DNA of 30,542 bases from an uncultured Sphingobacteriales bacterium (GTDB lineage Bacteria > Bacteroidota > Bacteroidia > Chitinophagales > Chitinophagaceae): positions 1 to 30,542 of the forward strand of contig CALKHN010000094.1 of assembly GCA_937991535.1 (NCBI GenBank). The letters are read 5' to 3'. The translations under genes were made by a program, and so were the position numbers. Below, piece by piece: positions 17,911 to 25,872 of this stretch. The notes under the pieces are model-generated. The model made no database searches and was not told the origin of the DNA. It saw only the letters and a list, made by a program, of their open reading frames with translations. Numbering within the stretch: the stretch's first letter is position 1; each line of letters opens with the position of its first letter.

Positions 17911-18023
17911 TTGATTTTTTCCTTGTTTATAAATTAACCGGCACGCCTTTATAGAAGTCCGGTATTTTTATGCGGAACAGCAATTCATATTTAGCCTGAT
18001 ATGTCGTATATTAAATTGTCCGA

Positions 18024-18320
18024 TTATTTACTCTTTAAATATTTTATTTTTTCTTCAGCCACTTGTATTGCTGTCAATGCAAATTCTTCATCTTGTAACT
18101 CATAAACAATTTTGTCACTCAGCCATTGTATTACCATTTCATTTTCAGAGGCTTCATAAAAATAACACAGCAACTTTACTTGTTCTTTGGTTGGCAATCG
18201 TTTGTCATTCTCTATTCTACTAAGCAATGTCTTGTCAATACCAGTTTGTTCGGTTACTTCCTGTAACAAAAATTGTTTCCTTTCTCTCATGCTTTTTAAT
18301 GTCGTCCCAATGGTTTCCAT
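18024..18320 (-). CDS. XRE-family helix-turn-helix regulator
   Basis: A 98-residue protein. The HTH occupies about residues 5-60 (TLKSMRERKQFLLQEVTEQT, then IDKTLLSRIENDKRLPTKEQ). The C-terminal helical part IVYELQDEEFALTAIQVAEE is typical of small Bacteroidota XRE proteins, some of which sit beside restriction-modification genes. None is seen here. It lies 113 bases upstream of the MacA-like gene on the same strand and could be its regulator, but proximity is the only evidence. Confidence 0.85.
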   Translation of the reverse strand: METIGTTLKSMRERKQFLLQEVTEQTGIDKTLLSRIENDKRLPTKEQVKLLCYFYEASENEMVIQWLSDKIVYELQDEEFALTAIQVAEEKIKYLKSK

Positions 18321-18624
18321 TCTAAACTATTTGAGTTGTCAAATCTTGTCAAATTTATACGTTTATTTTGTTTTCCAAAATTTTCAGAGCGTTTACCGCA
18401 AAAAGCTCCTGAAGGCGAAGTTGATTCAGCGCAAAACCGGAGGACTCACCGGATGCTCACTTGCCCACGGCTAACCCATTGTATTTTTTGCCCTGCGGAC
18501 AAAACGATAGCCTGGTTGTTGCTGTAACAGCAATATTCCTGATCGCCATGATGATTCTGCCGCTGCGGTATAATTTTTGATACAATTGGCTCTAACTATC
18601 ACTAAATTATAAATTGAATTTATT
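18321..18624. other. Intergenic, possible gene remnant
   Basis: About 300 bases between divergent genes. The frame ending at the TGA near 18580 reads AVTAIFLIAMMILPLRYNF on the plus strand, which looks like the end of a membrane protein, but nothing upstream supports it. The last 50 bases are AT-rich and probably hold the cupin promoter. Confidence 0.25.
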
Positions 18625-19023
18625 ATGAAAGGATTTAATCAGAACATTGAAAGCTTAACCCTGGAAAATGAAAATTTTCGCCACGTGCTATACACGGCAA
18701 AGCATATGCAGCTTGTACTGATGGCACTTAAACCAGGAGAAGAAATCGGTTGGGAAATACACACGGAGAATGACCAGTTTTTTCGCTTCGAAGCCGGACA
18801 AGGAAAAGTTACTATTGACGGTAATGCGTATGACGTTGAAGACGGATCTTCTGTGATTATTCCTGCCGGCGCCAGGCATAATGTACAAAACACAGGCGGT
18901 ACAGAGACATTGAAAATGTACACGATTTATGCGCCGCCGCATCACAAGGATCAAGTTATCCACCCAACAAAGCGCGCGGCAAAGGCTGACGACCAGGAGT
19001 TTGATGGCAAACTGACGGAGTAA
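18625..19023 (+). CDS. Cupin domain protein
   Basis: A 132-residue single-domain cupin. Motif 1 is EEIGWEIHTENDQFFRFEAG (about 39-58), with His, Glu and Asp positions of the metal site. Motif 2 is IIPAGARHNVQNTG, with the second His and the Pro-Gly turn. The C-terminus TIYAPPHHKDQVIHPTKRAA is the usual ending of this mannose-6-phosphate-isomerase-like cupin group, whose reaction is unknown. It probably binds one divalent metal in the cytoplasm. It stands alone on the plus strand. Confidence 0.92.
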   Translation: MKGFNQNIESLTLENENFRHVLYTAKHMQLVLMALKPGEEIGWEIHTENDQFFRFEAGQGKVTIDGNAYDVEDGSSVIIPAGARHNVQNTGGTETLKMYTIYAPPHHKDQVIHPTKRAAKADDQEFDGKLTE

Positions 19024-19207
19024 TTTGGGGCAGCATTTTTTCTGCTTTTTTTGACCAGAATCTGTAAACTTTTCGGCAGAACTTTATTGGAACCGGCGAT
19101 TTAATTTTATTGAACTCCCCATCCAGGCGCCAGTTTCGGGCATTCACGTAAACTTGATTTCAGTGGCCGGAAGATACGTTATGTAATCGTTTCACCTGTT
19201 TGTTCTG

Positions 19208-19393
19208 CTACAGGTTTAAAGCCACAAGTTCATTCCAGAAATGATCCACATCTTTTACTTCCGGAAAAATTCCTGTCCCCGATGAATGGCCGGATTGATA
19301 CAGCCTGATGTTCCATTTTTTGGGTTTTAATTGGCGTAGCGTATTAAAATTTGCAGAATTACGGGAAACACCGCTGGTGTCTTTGTTACGCAA
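19208..19393 (-). pseudogene. VOC/glyoxalase fragment
   Basis: A short frame ending GTGIFPEVKDVDHFWNELVA resembles the middle of a glyoxalase/bleomycin-resistance protein, where an EV-DVD-FW-EL block precedes the second half-domain. It stops directly after this block and has no credible N-terminus, so only about 60 residues remain. Probably a decayed VOC gene. Confidence 0.45.
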
Positions 19394-19425
19394 TATTGTA
19401 CACCGCTTTGATTAAACAGGCAGCA

Positions 19426-19914
19426 TTATTTTGCAGTCCCGAGCTTTCTTTCGGCATCGGTTTGTGGTTTGCCCTTACCGTTCGGCTGGCCTTTACCGGT
19501 AGTGATGAGGCTGCGCAAACTGTTTTGTATATAGTTGCTCCATGCATTCCTGCAGATATTATAACACTCATATTCGGGGACCAAACCCAATTGTGTAAAC
19601 CGGAGCTGCGTTTGATCGTCCTTTTGTGTTATGTCAAAAACAATTTCATTGCCCTTCCATTCGTGTTTGTCTTTAGTGAACTTAAAATAGTTGTCCAGTA
19701 CCAGCCAAACTACTTTTTTCCCGGGGATCATTTCCGTTATTTTCATCTTACTGCGATGAACGTCTTCATAATGATAGGTGAATTCATCGTGGAGTGCGGT
19801 TGTGCCGCCTTCAATTTCTTCACTCCACCATCCGCGAACATTATTGATGGCATCAAATACTTGCTGCGGCGTTTGACTAACCAGCAGCACAGTGCTGAAG
19901 TTTTGCTTTTGCAT
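19426..19914 (-). CDS. SRPBCC/AHSA1-like protein
   Basis: A 162-residue START-like fold protein: MQKQNFSTVLLVSQTPQQVF, DAINNVRGWWSEEIEGG, the central DEFTYHYEDVHRSKMKITEM, KVVWLVLDNYF, and the last helix around YNICRNAWSNYIQNSLRSLI. These are typical of Bacteroidota SRPBCC (activator of Hsp90 ATPase-like) proteins, which bind hydrophobic ligands; the specific role is unknown. The C-terminal tail (GKGQPNGKGKPQTDAERKLG) is basic and low in complexity. It is divergent from the GlxA-like regulator with about 250 bases between the starts. Confidence 0.9.
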   Translation of the reverse strand: MQKQNFSTVLLVSQTPQQVFDAINNVRGWWSEEIEGGTTALHDEFTYHYEDVHRSKMKITEMIPGKKVVWLVLDNYFKFTKDKHEWKGNEIVFDITQKDDQTQLRFTQLGLVPEYECYNICRNAWSNYIQNSLRSLITTGKGQPNGKGKPQTDAERKLGTAK

Positions 19915-20024
19915 CGTTTATTTTTTAAAATGATCAATTTTATGCCAAAGGTATTGTCTGAATACCAACCAGCCGGAGTGTAAAATGGACATTTTAGCGG
20001 GTTGATTTGGACAATATAAATTTT

Positions 20025-20032
20025 TACCTTTG
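20025..20032 (+). promoter_or_regulatory. Bacteroidota-type -7 box candidate upstream of the GlxA-like gene
   Basis: TACCTTTG matches TAnnTTTG. A TTG lies at 20002-20004 (20 bases upstream of the box) and another at 20007-20009 (15 bases). The box is about 135 bases before the ATG at 20167, leaving a long leader. Confidence 0.45.
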
Positions 20033-20166
20033 TAAAAACAGGTTTATAATTTTTGTACCGGCAAAAGCTCCATTGTTGTTATACCGATGAAAGGATTGCG
20101 ACGCAACGATGATGCCACAAAGCGTTGCGGCCGGTATTAAAAATAGTAAATACGCGTAAAAGCATT

Positions 20167-21144
20167 ATGAAACATCTTACGATAATCGTGCCCAACGGGC
20201 AGAACAACCTGAGCAGCATCGTTGGCGCTTACAAAATATTTACAAGAGCCAATGCCTTCCAAAAGGAAGCGGGCAAAAAAGAATTGTTTAAAATCCAGTT
20301 GACCGGGCTTTCAAAAGAAGTTGACTTTTATGAAGGCCTGTTTACCGTGCATCCGCATACCCATATTTCAGCGATAGCCAAAACCGATCTCATCATTATT
20401 CCTTCTTTGAATCACAATTATCAAAAAGCGGTAAAGGCTAACCAACTGCTGATTGACTGGATAGAGAAACAATATAAAAACGGTGCGGAAATAGCGTGTA
20501 TATGCACCGGTGCATTCATGCTTGCATCATCGGGTTTACTGAACGGAAAAACCTGTTCTACCCATTGGGCCGTTGCGGATGCTTTTAGAACGATGTTTCC
20601 CAAAGTGAATTTACAAACAGATAAACTGATCACCGACGAAAACGGGATATACACAAATGGCGGCGCTTATTCTTTTTTGAACCTGATGATTTACCTGGTA
20701 GAGAAATACTACAACAGGCAAACAGCCATTTTTTGTTCAAAGGTATTCCAGATCGAAATGGACAGGCAAAGTCAGTCGGCTTTCATCATATTTAAGGGAC
20801 AGAAATTGCATAGCGACGAAATGGTAAAAAATGCACAGGCCTATATTGAAAGCAACATAGATGAAAAAATATCTGTTGAAAATTTGTCTTCAAGGTTTGC
20901 CGTTGGCAGGCGGAATTTTGACAGGAGGTTTATAAAGGCAACCGGAAACACGCCAATCGAATATACGCAAAGAGTAAAAATTGAATCGGCAAAAAAGGCT
21001 TTTGAAAGCACCCGCAAAACAATCAATGAAGTAATGTACGAAGTGGGTTATTCGGATGCAAAAGCGTTCCGGGAAGTGTTCAGAAAAATTACCGGAATGT
21101 CGCCATTGGAATACAGGGGCAAATACAATAAGGAAGCAATATAA
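20167..21144 (+). CDS. GlxA-family transcriptional regulator (DJ-1/PfpI domain + AraC HTH)
   Basis: A 325-residue two-domain regulator. Residues 1-190 form a DJ-1/PfpI-like (class I amidotransferase fold) sensor. It opens MKHLTIIVPNGQNNLSSIVG, the nucleophile-elbow region is ACICTGAFMLA with Cys113, and CSTHWAVADAF follows. From about 225 comes an AraC DNA-binding domain: FAVGRRNFDRRFIKATGNTP and VMYEVGYSDAKAFREVFRKI. Such proteins sense a small metabolite or reactive aldehyde and activate neighbouring genes; the ligand here is unknown. I chose the ATG at 20167, since the frame from 20125 uses a TTG and adds a non-conserved leader. The MBL gene converges 8 bases after its stop. Confidence 0.92.
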   Translation: MKHLTIIVPNGQNNLSSIVGAYKIFTRANAFQKEAGKKELFKIQLTGLSKEVDFYEGLFTVHPHTHISAIAKTDLIIIPSLNHNYQKAVKANQLLIDWIEKQYKNGAEIACICTGAFMLASSGLLNGKTCSTHWAVADAFRTMFPKVNLQTDKLITDENGIYTNGGAYSFLNLMIYLVEKYYNRQTAIFCSKVFQIEMDRQSQSAFIIFKGQKLHSDEMVKNAQAYIESNIDEKISVENLSSRFAVGRRNFDRRFIKATGNTPIEYTQRVKIESAKKAFESTRKTINEVMYEVGYSDAKAFREVFRKITGMSPLEYRGKYNKEAI

Positions 21145-21152
21145 ACCTTTGC

Positions 21153-21884
21153 CTATCTTTCATTACCATTCGAAACTTCCTTCATTACCAGGTTAAGATC
21201 TGTTAATGCCTTCCGGCAGTCGCCATAAAAGGAAGAGCCGTGCATAGTGGCAAGTGTTTTCGGTTGAAGGTCTGCCAATTGACCAAGGAGCCCGGGAGTA
21301 TTGTGTGTGTAGGGTGTATATTCCATTAACGGACCTTTTTCATATTCAAGCATAGATTTTTTATGGGCGCCTAAAATATCTTTATCCGTAATATCAATCA
21401 CATCGCCGTTTTGATGAAATAAATCCGAGCACAATAAAGTTTTATTGGTTTCTTCAAACATTACCCCTGCATCCCAGCCATGTGGTAAGTGGGGAGTTCT
21501 GATAAACCGATAACTGTATTTGCCTGTTTTTAAAACATCTCCTCCTGCCATAGGCTGTGCGGGTCTGATGGCATAGTCGTGCATATTAACCATAACGCCT
21601 AAATCGCTGCAAACGGCCTTTGCATTTGGCGCTACCTGCAACCATTCATTTAATGCACCACATTCATCAACTTCAAAATGGCTGAATCCAATCCATTTGA
21701 TTTGTGATACGGGAATAATTTTGCTAACCGCTTCCGAAACAACAGGAAACAATAACCTCAGTCCGGCATGATAAAGCATGGGTTCATCATCTTTAATAAG
21801 GAAATGATTGAACTGTAAATTAATATCTTTTACAAATACCGAAATCCGGTAAACATCCGGAGCAATTTCTGAAACTTTAACCAT
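21153..21884 (-). CDS. ODP-type MBL-fold metallo-hydrolase (oxygen-binding di-iron protein-like)
   Basis: A 243-residue MBL-fold protein without a flavodoxin domain. Metal ligands in the flavodiiron/ODP pattern are visible: HFEVDECG (His69, Glu71, Asp73), then RTPHLPHGWDAG, LLCSDLFHQNGD and TMHGSSF. In flavodiiron proteins this domain holds a non-haem di-iron centre that binds O2 or NO; stand-alone forms act as sensors or phosphodiesterase-like enzymes. The start at 21884 (MVKVSEIAPDVYRISVFVKD) was chosen because it begins the conserved domain. Its 5' leader is strongly self-complementary (21902-21987). Confidence 0.88.
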   Translation of the reverse strand: MVKVSEIAPDVYRISVFVKDINLQFNHFLIKDDEPMLYHAGLRLLFPVVSEAVSKIIPVSQIKWIGFSHFEVDECGALNEWLQVAPNAKAVCSDLGVMVNMHDYAIRPAQPMAGGDVLKTGKYSYRFIRTPHLPHGWDAGVMFEETNKTLLCSDLFHQNGDVIDITDKDILGAHKKSMLEYEKGPLMEYTPYTHNTPGLLGQLADLQPKTLATMHGSSFYGDCRKALTDLNLVMKEVSNGNER

Positions 21885-21901
21885 GATATTTAAATTTATA
21901 A

Positions 21902-21987
21902 CGATTGGGTATTGCCGAAGGAGGTGATTTTTAGCAATAAGGTTCAATCGAAGAACGGATGTTGAACCTTGGGCAAATGCCCAATCG
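21902..21987. repeat. Nested inverted repeats upstream of the MBL gene
   Basis: An inner perfect 9-bp stem AAGGTTCAA (21939-21947)/TTGAACCTT (21962-21970) has a 14-base loop. An outer stem pairs CGATTGGG (21902-21909) with CCCAATCG (21980-21987) and TTGCC (21912-21916) with GGCAA (21972-21976). GGGCAAATGCCC (21971-21982) is also a small hairpin on its own. It lies 18 bases before the MBL start and close to the left edge of the IS91-like element, so it may be a leader structure or an element end. Confidence 0.5.
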
Positions 21988-22088
21988 AAGCAGTTCAGCC
22001 CCACTTTTGGCAATACTATGTTGAACTAAACCTACGGAAGCCTTCCGCACTATCCGTAAGTTTGTAATTCAATAAAAACTTAAGAACT

Positions 22089-23041
22089 ATGACAACGAAA
22101 AAAAATCGCCGGAAGAATTAAGGTATAATAAGTTCCTCAATCGCGCCTGTCGTGAAGTTAGCGGATTTTCAGGACTGCTGCAACGTTTTGAACGCAATAT
22201 TTCTATCCTGGGTCGCAGCCCCCGTACTTTTGATAATTATAGCCGTCATGTAGCAGCGCTTGCTTTACGCTTCGGATGTCTTCCTACAGAACTGGATCCT
22301 GAACAGGTGAAGGATTATCTTTATGAACTGCAGCAACGCAGCCAAACACCCTCCCAAACTTATTTTAAGCATACCGTTTACGGGCTTAGGTTTCTGTTAA
22401 AGACCGAGGGATTGCCCTATGATCATCTTCACCTCCCAGCCATTAAGAAAGAAAAGAAACTTCCTGTTATCCTCAGCCGTGAAGAGCTATGGCGGATGCT
22501 GCAAACTGCTACATTGCTCAAGCATAAAATTCTGATCGGGTTATTATATGGTTGCGGTCTGCGGTGCATGGAGGTTCGCAATCTTCGGCTACAGGATTTA
22601 GATTTTCATCGTAAGCTGGTACATATCGTTCAAAGCAAGGGCAATAAAGATAGATATGTTCCGCTGAGCGGACACCTGATACGGGGTATTCAAAAATACA
22701 TCGGTTCGGCGCATCCTAAGCTGTATTTGTTCGAAGGCACGGGAAATCCCGAAGGCAAAGATTTCGACAGCCGTTACAGCCAGCGGGGAGTGCAGTGGGT
22801 TGTTAAAACCGTTGCCAGACAGGCAGGTATCATCAAAGAAGTGCATACCCATATGCTGCGCCATAGTTATGCCACTCATTTGCTGGAGGATGGTGTTAAT
22901 ATCATCAGTGTTCAGAAGCTGCTGGGTCATGCCAATATAGAGAACACCATGGTATACCTGCATGTGTGTCAGACACCGGATCAGTTGCCTCACAGCCCGT
23001 TGGATAAAGTATTTGCTTTATGCAGTCGCGCTGGGAAGTAG
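22089..23041 (+). CDS. Tyrosine recombinase of the IS91-like element, frameshifted at A8
   Basis: An XerD-like integrase of about 317 residues if read through. The frame that starts at the ATG 22089 (MTTKKN) ends after 10 codons. In the frame of the main body, coding-like sequence extends back from 22307 to just after an A8 tract (22098-22105): EELRYNKFLNRACREVSGFS and SPRTFDNYSRHVAALALRFG form the N-terminal core-binding domain. One more A would join the two. The catalytic domain is complete, numbered from the GTG at 22307: Arg86 (GLRCMEVR), a Lys in SKGNKDR, His182 and Arg185 (HMLRHS), His208 (LLGHAN) and Tyr217 (MVYLH). So either slippage on A8 makes the protein, or the gene is freshly inactivated. 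It overlaps the transposase by 22 bases. Confidence 0.82.
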
Positions 23042-24141
23042 CCGATGTATTACGCCGCACCGATATAGCCTCACCAGCCTTTAGGGTTCATCAGCAAAAG
23101 ACCTTGCGCGCTCTGCAACAGTGCCGTACATCGGCATTGGGAGGTCATGTGGATGTATGTACCGACTGTGGCGTAATACATATCAGCTATAACAGTTGCC
23201 GCAACCGGCATTGTCCTAAATGCCAGGGGCATAAACGGGAGGAGTGGATACAAAAGCGGGAGCAGGAACTGTTGCCCTGCACCTATTATCATGTAGTGTT
23301 CACGCTACCACAGGAACTGAACAGCCTTGCTTTGCATCAGCCCAAAATGTTCTATGATGTATTGTTTAGTGCGGTATGGCAAACCATACATCAGTTCGGT
23401 AAGCAGCAGGGCATACAAATGGGGATGATAGCCGTGCTGCACACCTGGGGGCAAGACCTGAGCCTGCACCCGCACCTGCATTGTATAGTGCCGGGGGGAG
23501 GCGTAGATCAAAAAGGCAGGTGGCAAAAACAGTTACGCAGTAACAAATACCTGTTTGCGGTAAAAGCACTGAGCAAAGTGTTCAGGGCAAAATATATACA
23601 TCAGTTAAGAGCATCTGGCATAAAAGACCAGATGCAAACAGACAGCTTATTTACAAAAGACTGGGTGGTATATGCCAAGCGTCCTTTTGGCGGACCAAAA
23701 CAGGTTATTGAATACTTAGGCAGATATACTCATAAAGTAGCTATCAGCAACCACCGCATACAAAATGTGACACCGGCGGATGTAACCTTTGGCTATAAGG
23801 ACTACCGTAATGGCAGCATTCCAAAGCAGATGACCTTAAGTAATGCTGAATTTACAAGGCGGTTTGCCCAACATATACTTCCGCGAAGATTTGTACGCAT
23901 ACGGCATTACGGAATATTAAGCAGCACCTGGAAGCGGGGCAAACTACAGCAGTTGCAACAAGAGTTGAAAATCACTGTTAAACCTACCGCGGCAGCTAAA
24001 ATACAGTTGCATCGCTGTCCCTGTTGCAAAACCGGTATGCTGGTTACTATTGAGATGTTTGGCAAACGGGGACCACCATCACAATACCTGCCCGTCCGAC
24101 AGGCGGGTTTACCGGAAAAACAACCTGTTCCTGTAAGTTAA
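23020..24141 (+). CDS. IS91 family transposase (zinc-binding + HUH nuclease)
   Basis: 373 residues. An N-terminal zinc-binding region is visible with Cys47, Cys50, Cys60, Cys65 and Cys68 (VCTDCG, NSCRNRHCPKC). The HUH nuclease motif HPHLHCIVPGGG (His152, His154) follows near 150, and the Tyr-containing block EYLGRYTHKVAISNHR at about 228-243. This is the Y2_Tnp/IS91 arrangement for rolling-circle transposition. The C-terminal tail contains a second Cys pair (RCPCCKTGML) and ends with YLPVRQAGLPEKQ, encoded by a GC-rich palindromic repeat. The first codons overlap the recombinase gene, so the two are translationally coupled. Confidence 0.93.
   Translation: MQSRWEVADVLRRTDIASPAFRVHQQKTLRALQQCRTSALGGHVDVCTDCGVIHISYNSCRNRHCPKCQGHKREEWIQKREQELLPCTYYHVVFTLPQELNSLALHQPKMFYDVLFSAVWQTIHQFGKQQGIQMGMIAVLHTWGQDLSLHPHLHCIVPGGGVDQKGRWQKQLRSNKYLFAVKALSKVFRAKYIHQLRASGIKDQMQTDSLFTKDWVVYAKRPFGGPKQVIEYLGRYTHKVAISNHRIQNVTPADVTFGYKDYRNGSIPKQMTLSNAEFTRRFAQHILPRRFVRIRHYGILSSTWKRGKLQQLQQELKITVKPTAAAKIQLHRCPCCKTGMLVTIEMFGKRGPPSQYLPVRQAGLPEKQPVPVS
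24088..24108. repeat. GC-rich palindromic word in the transposase 3' end
   Basis: CTGCCCGTCCGACAGGCGGG and its preceding C can fold (CCTGCC against GGCGGG with one G-T pair). Similar GC-rich palindromes occur in many copies in Bacteroidota genomes and are translated as LPVRQAG or PARQAG when they fall in genes. Here it is in frame. Confidence 0.4.
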
Positions 24142-24310
24142 GTTTTACGGGTAAGGGATCTTGTATTCTATAGCCAAAGAAAATCAGAAACTCCGATCCC
24201 CGAACTGCTCTACCTCAAAATCAGACCTGCCCGGTCTGCACAATACCTCCACTTCAAAGAACGGCAACTCCATAATGTAAAAGCGGCAACCATAGGTTTC
24301 GTTCAACATC

Positions 24311-24345
24311 GCTTTCATTTCTCGTCCTGCGGACGAAACGAAAGC
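24311..24345. repeat. Strong hairpin at the right end of the IS91-like element
   Basis: TCGTCC TGC GGACGA (24322-24336) is a perfect stem with a 3-base loop, extended by GCTTTCATTTC on the left and AACGAAAGC on the right with one bulge. It fits the subterminal hairpin of an IS91-type element end. A terminator for either flanking gene is also possible, since the two genes converge here, but no T-run follows directly. Confidence 0.5.
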
Positions 24346-24363
24346 TTAGTTATTGACGGCCTT

Positions 24364-25830
24364 TTATTTTTCATTTAATATTCCATTCACAAAGTCAACC
24401 CATTTATATTCAGGAATGCTTTTATCAATATAATAATCAGGCTGAATTCCTTTTTCGTCAATTGCCATATCAGGAATCCTCAAACTTTTTGAAAGAGAAT
24501 ATCCCAACTGAAATTCTTTACAAGGCGAATCCACAAAATTCATATTGGAAATATCTAAAACTCCCATTGTTGTAGTTCCAAAAAGTTTTACTTTTTTACT
24601 TTGTTTTGCGGCGAGTAAAAATTGTTCGGTTGTGCTTCCATTATTATTGTTAATGATAATACCAATATTTTTTGGGTAGGGAAGAACCTTATCCAATTTT
24701 TCTTCACTGATTATTTGCCCATCATCATTTCCCTGTATCGTTACAAACTTTCCTAAATTGGCATTTAACTTATCATAAGCTTTTTTTAGAAATTCTCTAT
24801 CTTCTTTAGATATGCCATATTTTTCGTAATTTTCATACAAATCCAACATTCTTTTGTTATTCAATTCGGTTGAATACATTTGTGTTCTTACGGTTCTTAT
24901 TGGATTAGTATAAATATATGGAATAAGCCGAGAATAACTATTGTCACTTCCGCCACCGTTATTTCTCAAATCAATAATTAGATTTTCTTTGCTTTCAATT
25001 TTCTGCTTATTTGCATCTAAAACGCTGTCAATATATTTTTTTTCCGAACCGTCAAAAGTTGGAATACGCAACAAAAGAGTTGAGTTGTTAATTTCTTCCA
25101 AAAATGGTTTTTGAGTAGCGACAGATTTAAAATAAGTGTCAATTGCTTTGTCATTTTCAAATTTTGGCGAAACTCTTTTTAATGTAAATTCATCAATAAC
25201 CAAGTAGTTTTTCCCAATAAGTTCTACATTTTTTACTTCTTGAGAATTCTTGTTTCGTAAATAATAAGTTCCTGATTTTTTATCCGCGCCAATTTGAAAT
25301 TTTAAATCGTTTGGCTTCCAATTTTCTAAACCTTTTGCGCTAACAATAAAACCTTTGTAAACATTATCAAACTTTTTTACCGCAATCACATACGAACTTG
25401 TCTCCCAAATTCCTTCAATGTCTGCTTCTTTTTTGGAATTGATATATTTTTCAAATTTCTTAAAATCAACTTTTACAGATTCCCAGGGTTTTGAATCCTT
25501 GAGTTTTGAATTATTATTCGTTTGAGAAGTGTTTTGTGTTTGATAGGGAGAAATTGCAATGTGTCCTGAACGGAAAAACTTAAGCCATTGATAGATTGTT
25601 TGAGTGCACTCAACATCAGATTTTACATTTCTTATTTTATTTAAAAATTCTGTGTTATGAGCATTATATGCTGAAAGCCCTTTTTTGTCAATCACGTATT
25701 GAAATCCTGCATCATTCTCTTCAAAAGTTTTCTTTACCCACTGAAAGTTACTTTCGCAGTTACAATTTTGTGCGTAAGTAAAAGTTGAGATCCCTAAAAA
25801 TAATAATATCAGAATTTTAATTTTGTTCAT
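24364..25830 (-). CDS. S41 family peptidase
   Basis: A 488-residue secreted protein with signal peptide MNKIKILILLFLGISTFTYA. The C-terminal half is an S41 (tail-specific protease-like) domain. LIIDLRNNGGGSDNSY (about 284-299) is the conserved oxyanion/core motif, and IGIIINNNNGSTTEQFLLAA carries the presumed catalytic Ser399 (NGSTTEQ). GTTTMGV (418-424) is the position where the family usually has a conserved Gly-Thr block. No PDZ domain is visible; residues 25-250 are an unrecognised N-terminal region. It would act on proteins in the periplasm. The start at 25830 gives the signal peptide directly. Repeat copy E begins 43 bases upstream, and the stop lies 18 bases from the IS91-like element. 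Confidence 0.9.
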   Translation of the reverse strand: MNKIKILILLFLGISTFTYAQNCNCESNFQWVKKTFEENDAGFQYVIDKKGLSAYNAHNTEFLNKIRNVKSDVECTQTIYQWLKFFRSGHIAISPYQTQNTSQTNNNSKLKDSKPWESVKVDFKKFEKYINSKKEADIEGIWETSSYVIAVKKFDNVYKGFIVSAKGLENWKPNDLKFQIGADKKSGTYYLRNKNSQEVKNVELIGKNYLVIDEFTLKRVSPKFENDKAIDTYFKSVATQKPFLEEINNSTLLLRIPTFDGSEKKYIDSVLDANKQKIESKENLIIDLRNNGGGSDNSYSRLIPYIYTNPIRTVRTQMYSTELNNKRMLDLYENYEKYGISKEDREFLKKAYDKLNANLGKFVTIQGNDDGQIISEEKLDKVLPYPKNIGIIINNNNGSTTEQFLLAAKQSKKVKLFGTTTMGVLDISNMNFVDSPCKEFQLGYSLSKSLRIPDMAIDEKGIQPDYYIDKSIPEYKWVDFVNGILNEK

Positions 25831-25872
25831 AGTCTTTTTTATGCGGTTTGTTTGATAGGCTGTCGTATAACG

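Larger units (their letters stand above)
22027..24345 (+). mobile_element. IS91-like element with tyrosine recombinase (approximate borders)
   Basis: Two overlapping plus-strand genes, a tyrosine recombinase and an IS91-type HUH transposase, form one element of a kind seen repeatedly in Bacteroidota. Borders are estimates. On the left, a GAAC tetranucleotide (22023-22026, the known IS91 target word) precedes the first sequence that looks foreign. On the right, a strong hairpin ends at 24345, and the stop codon of the S41 gene follows 18 bases later. No terminal inverted repeats or target duplication are expected for rolling-circle elements. Confidence 0.6.

Noticed and set aside
19351..19983. 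Plus-strand open frame of 210 residues
   Set aside because: It is antisense to the SRPBCC gene; the minus-strand product has a clear fold signature.
22307..23041. The tyrosine recombinase considered as an integron integrase for the cassette-like repeats
   Set aside because: It overlaps the IS91-type transposase gene and belongs to that element; I see no IntI-specific extra helix between the catalytic motifs.
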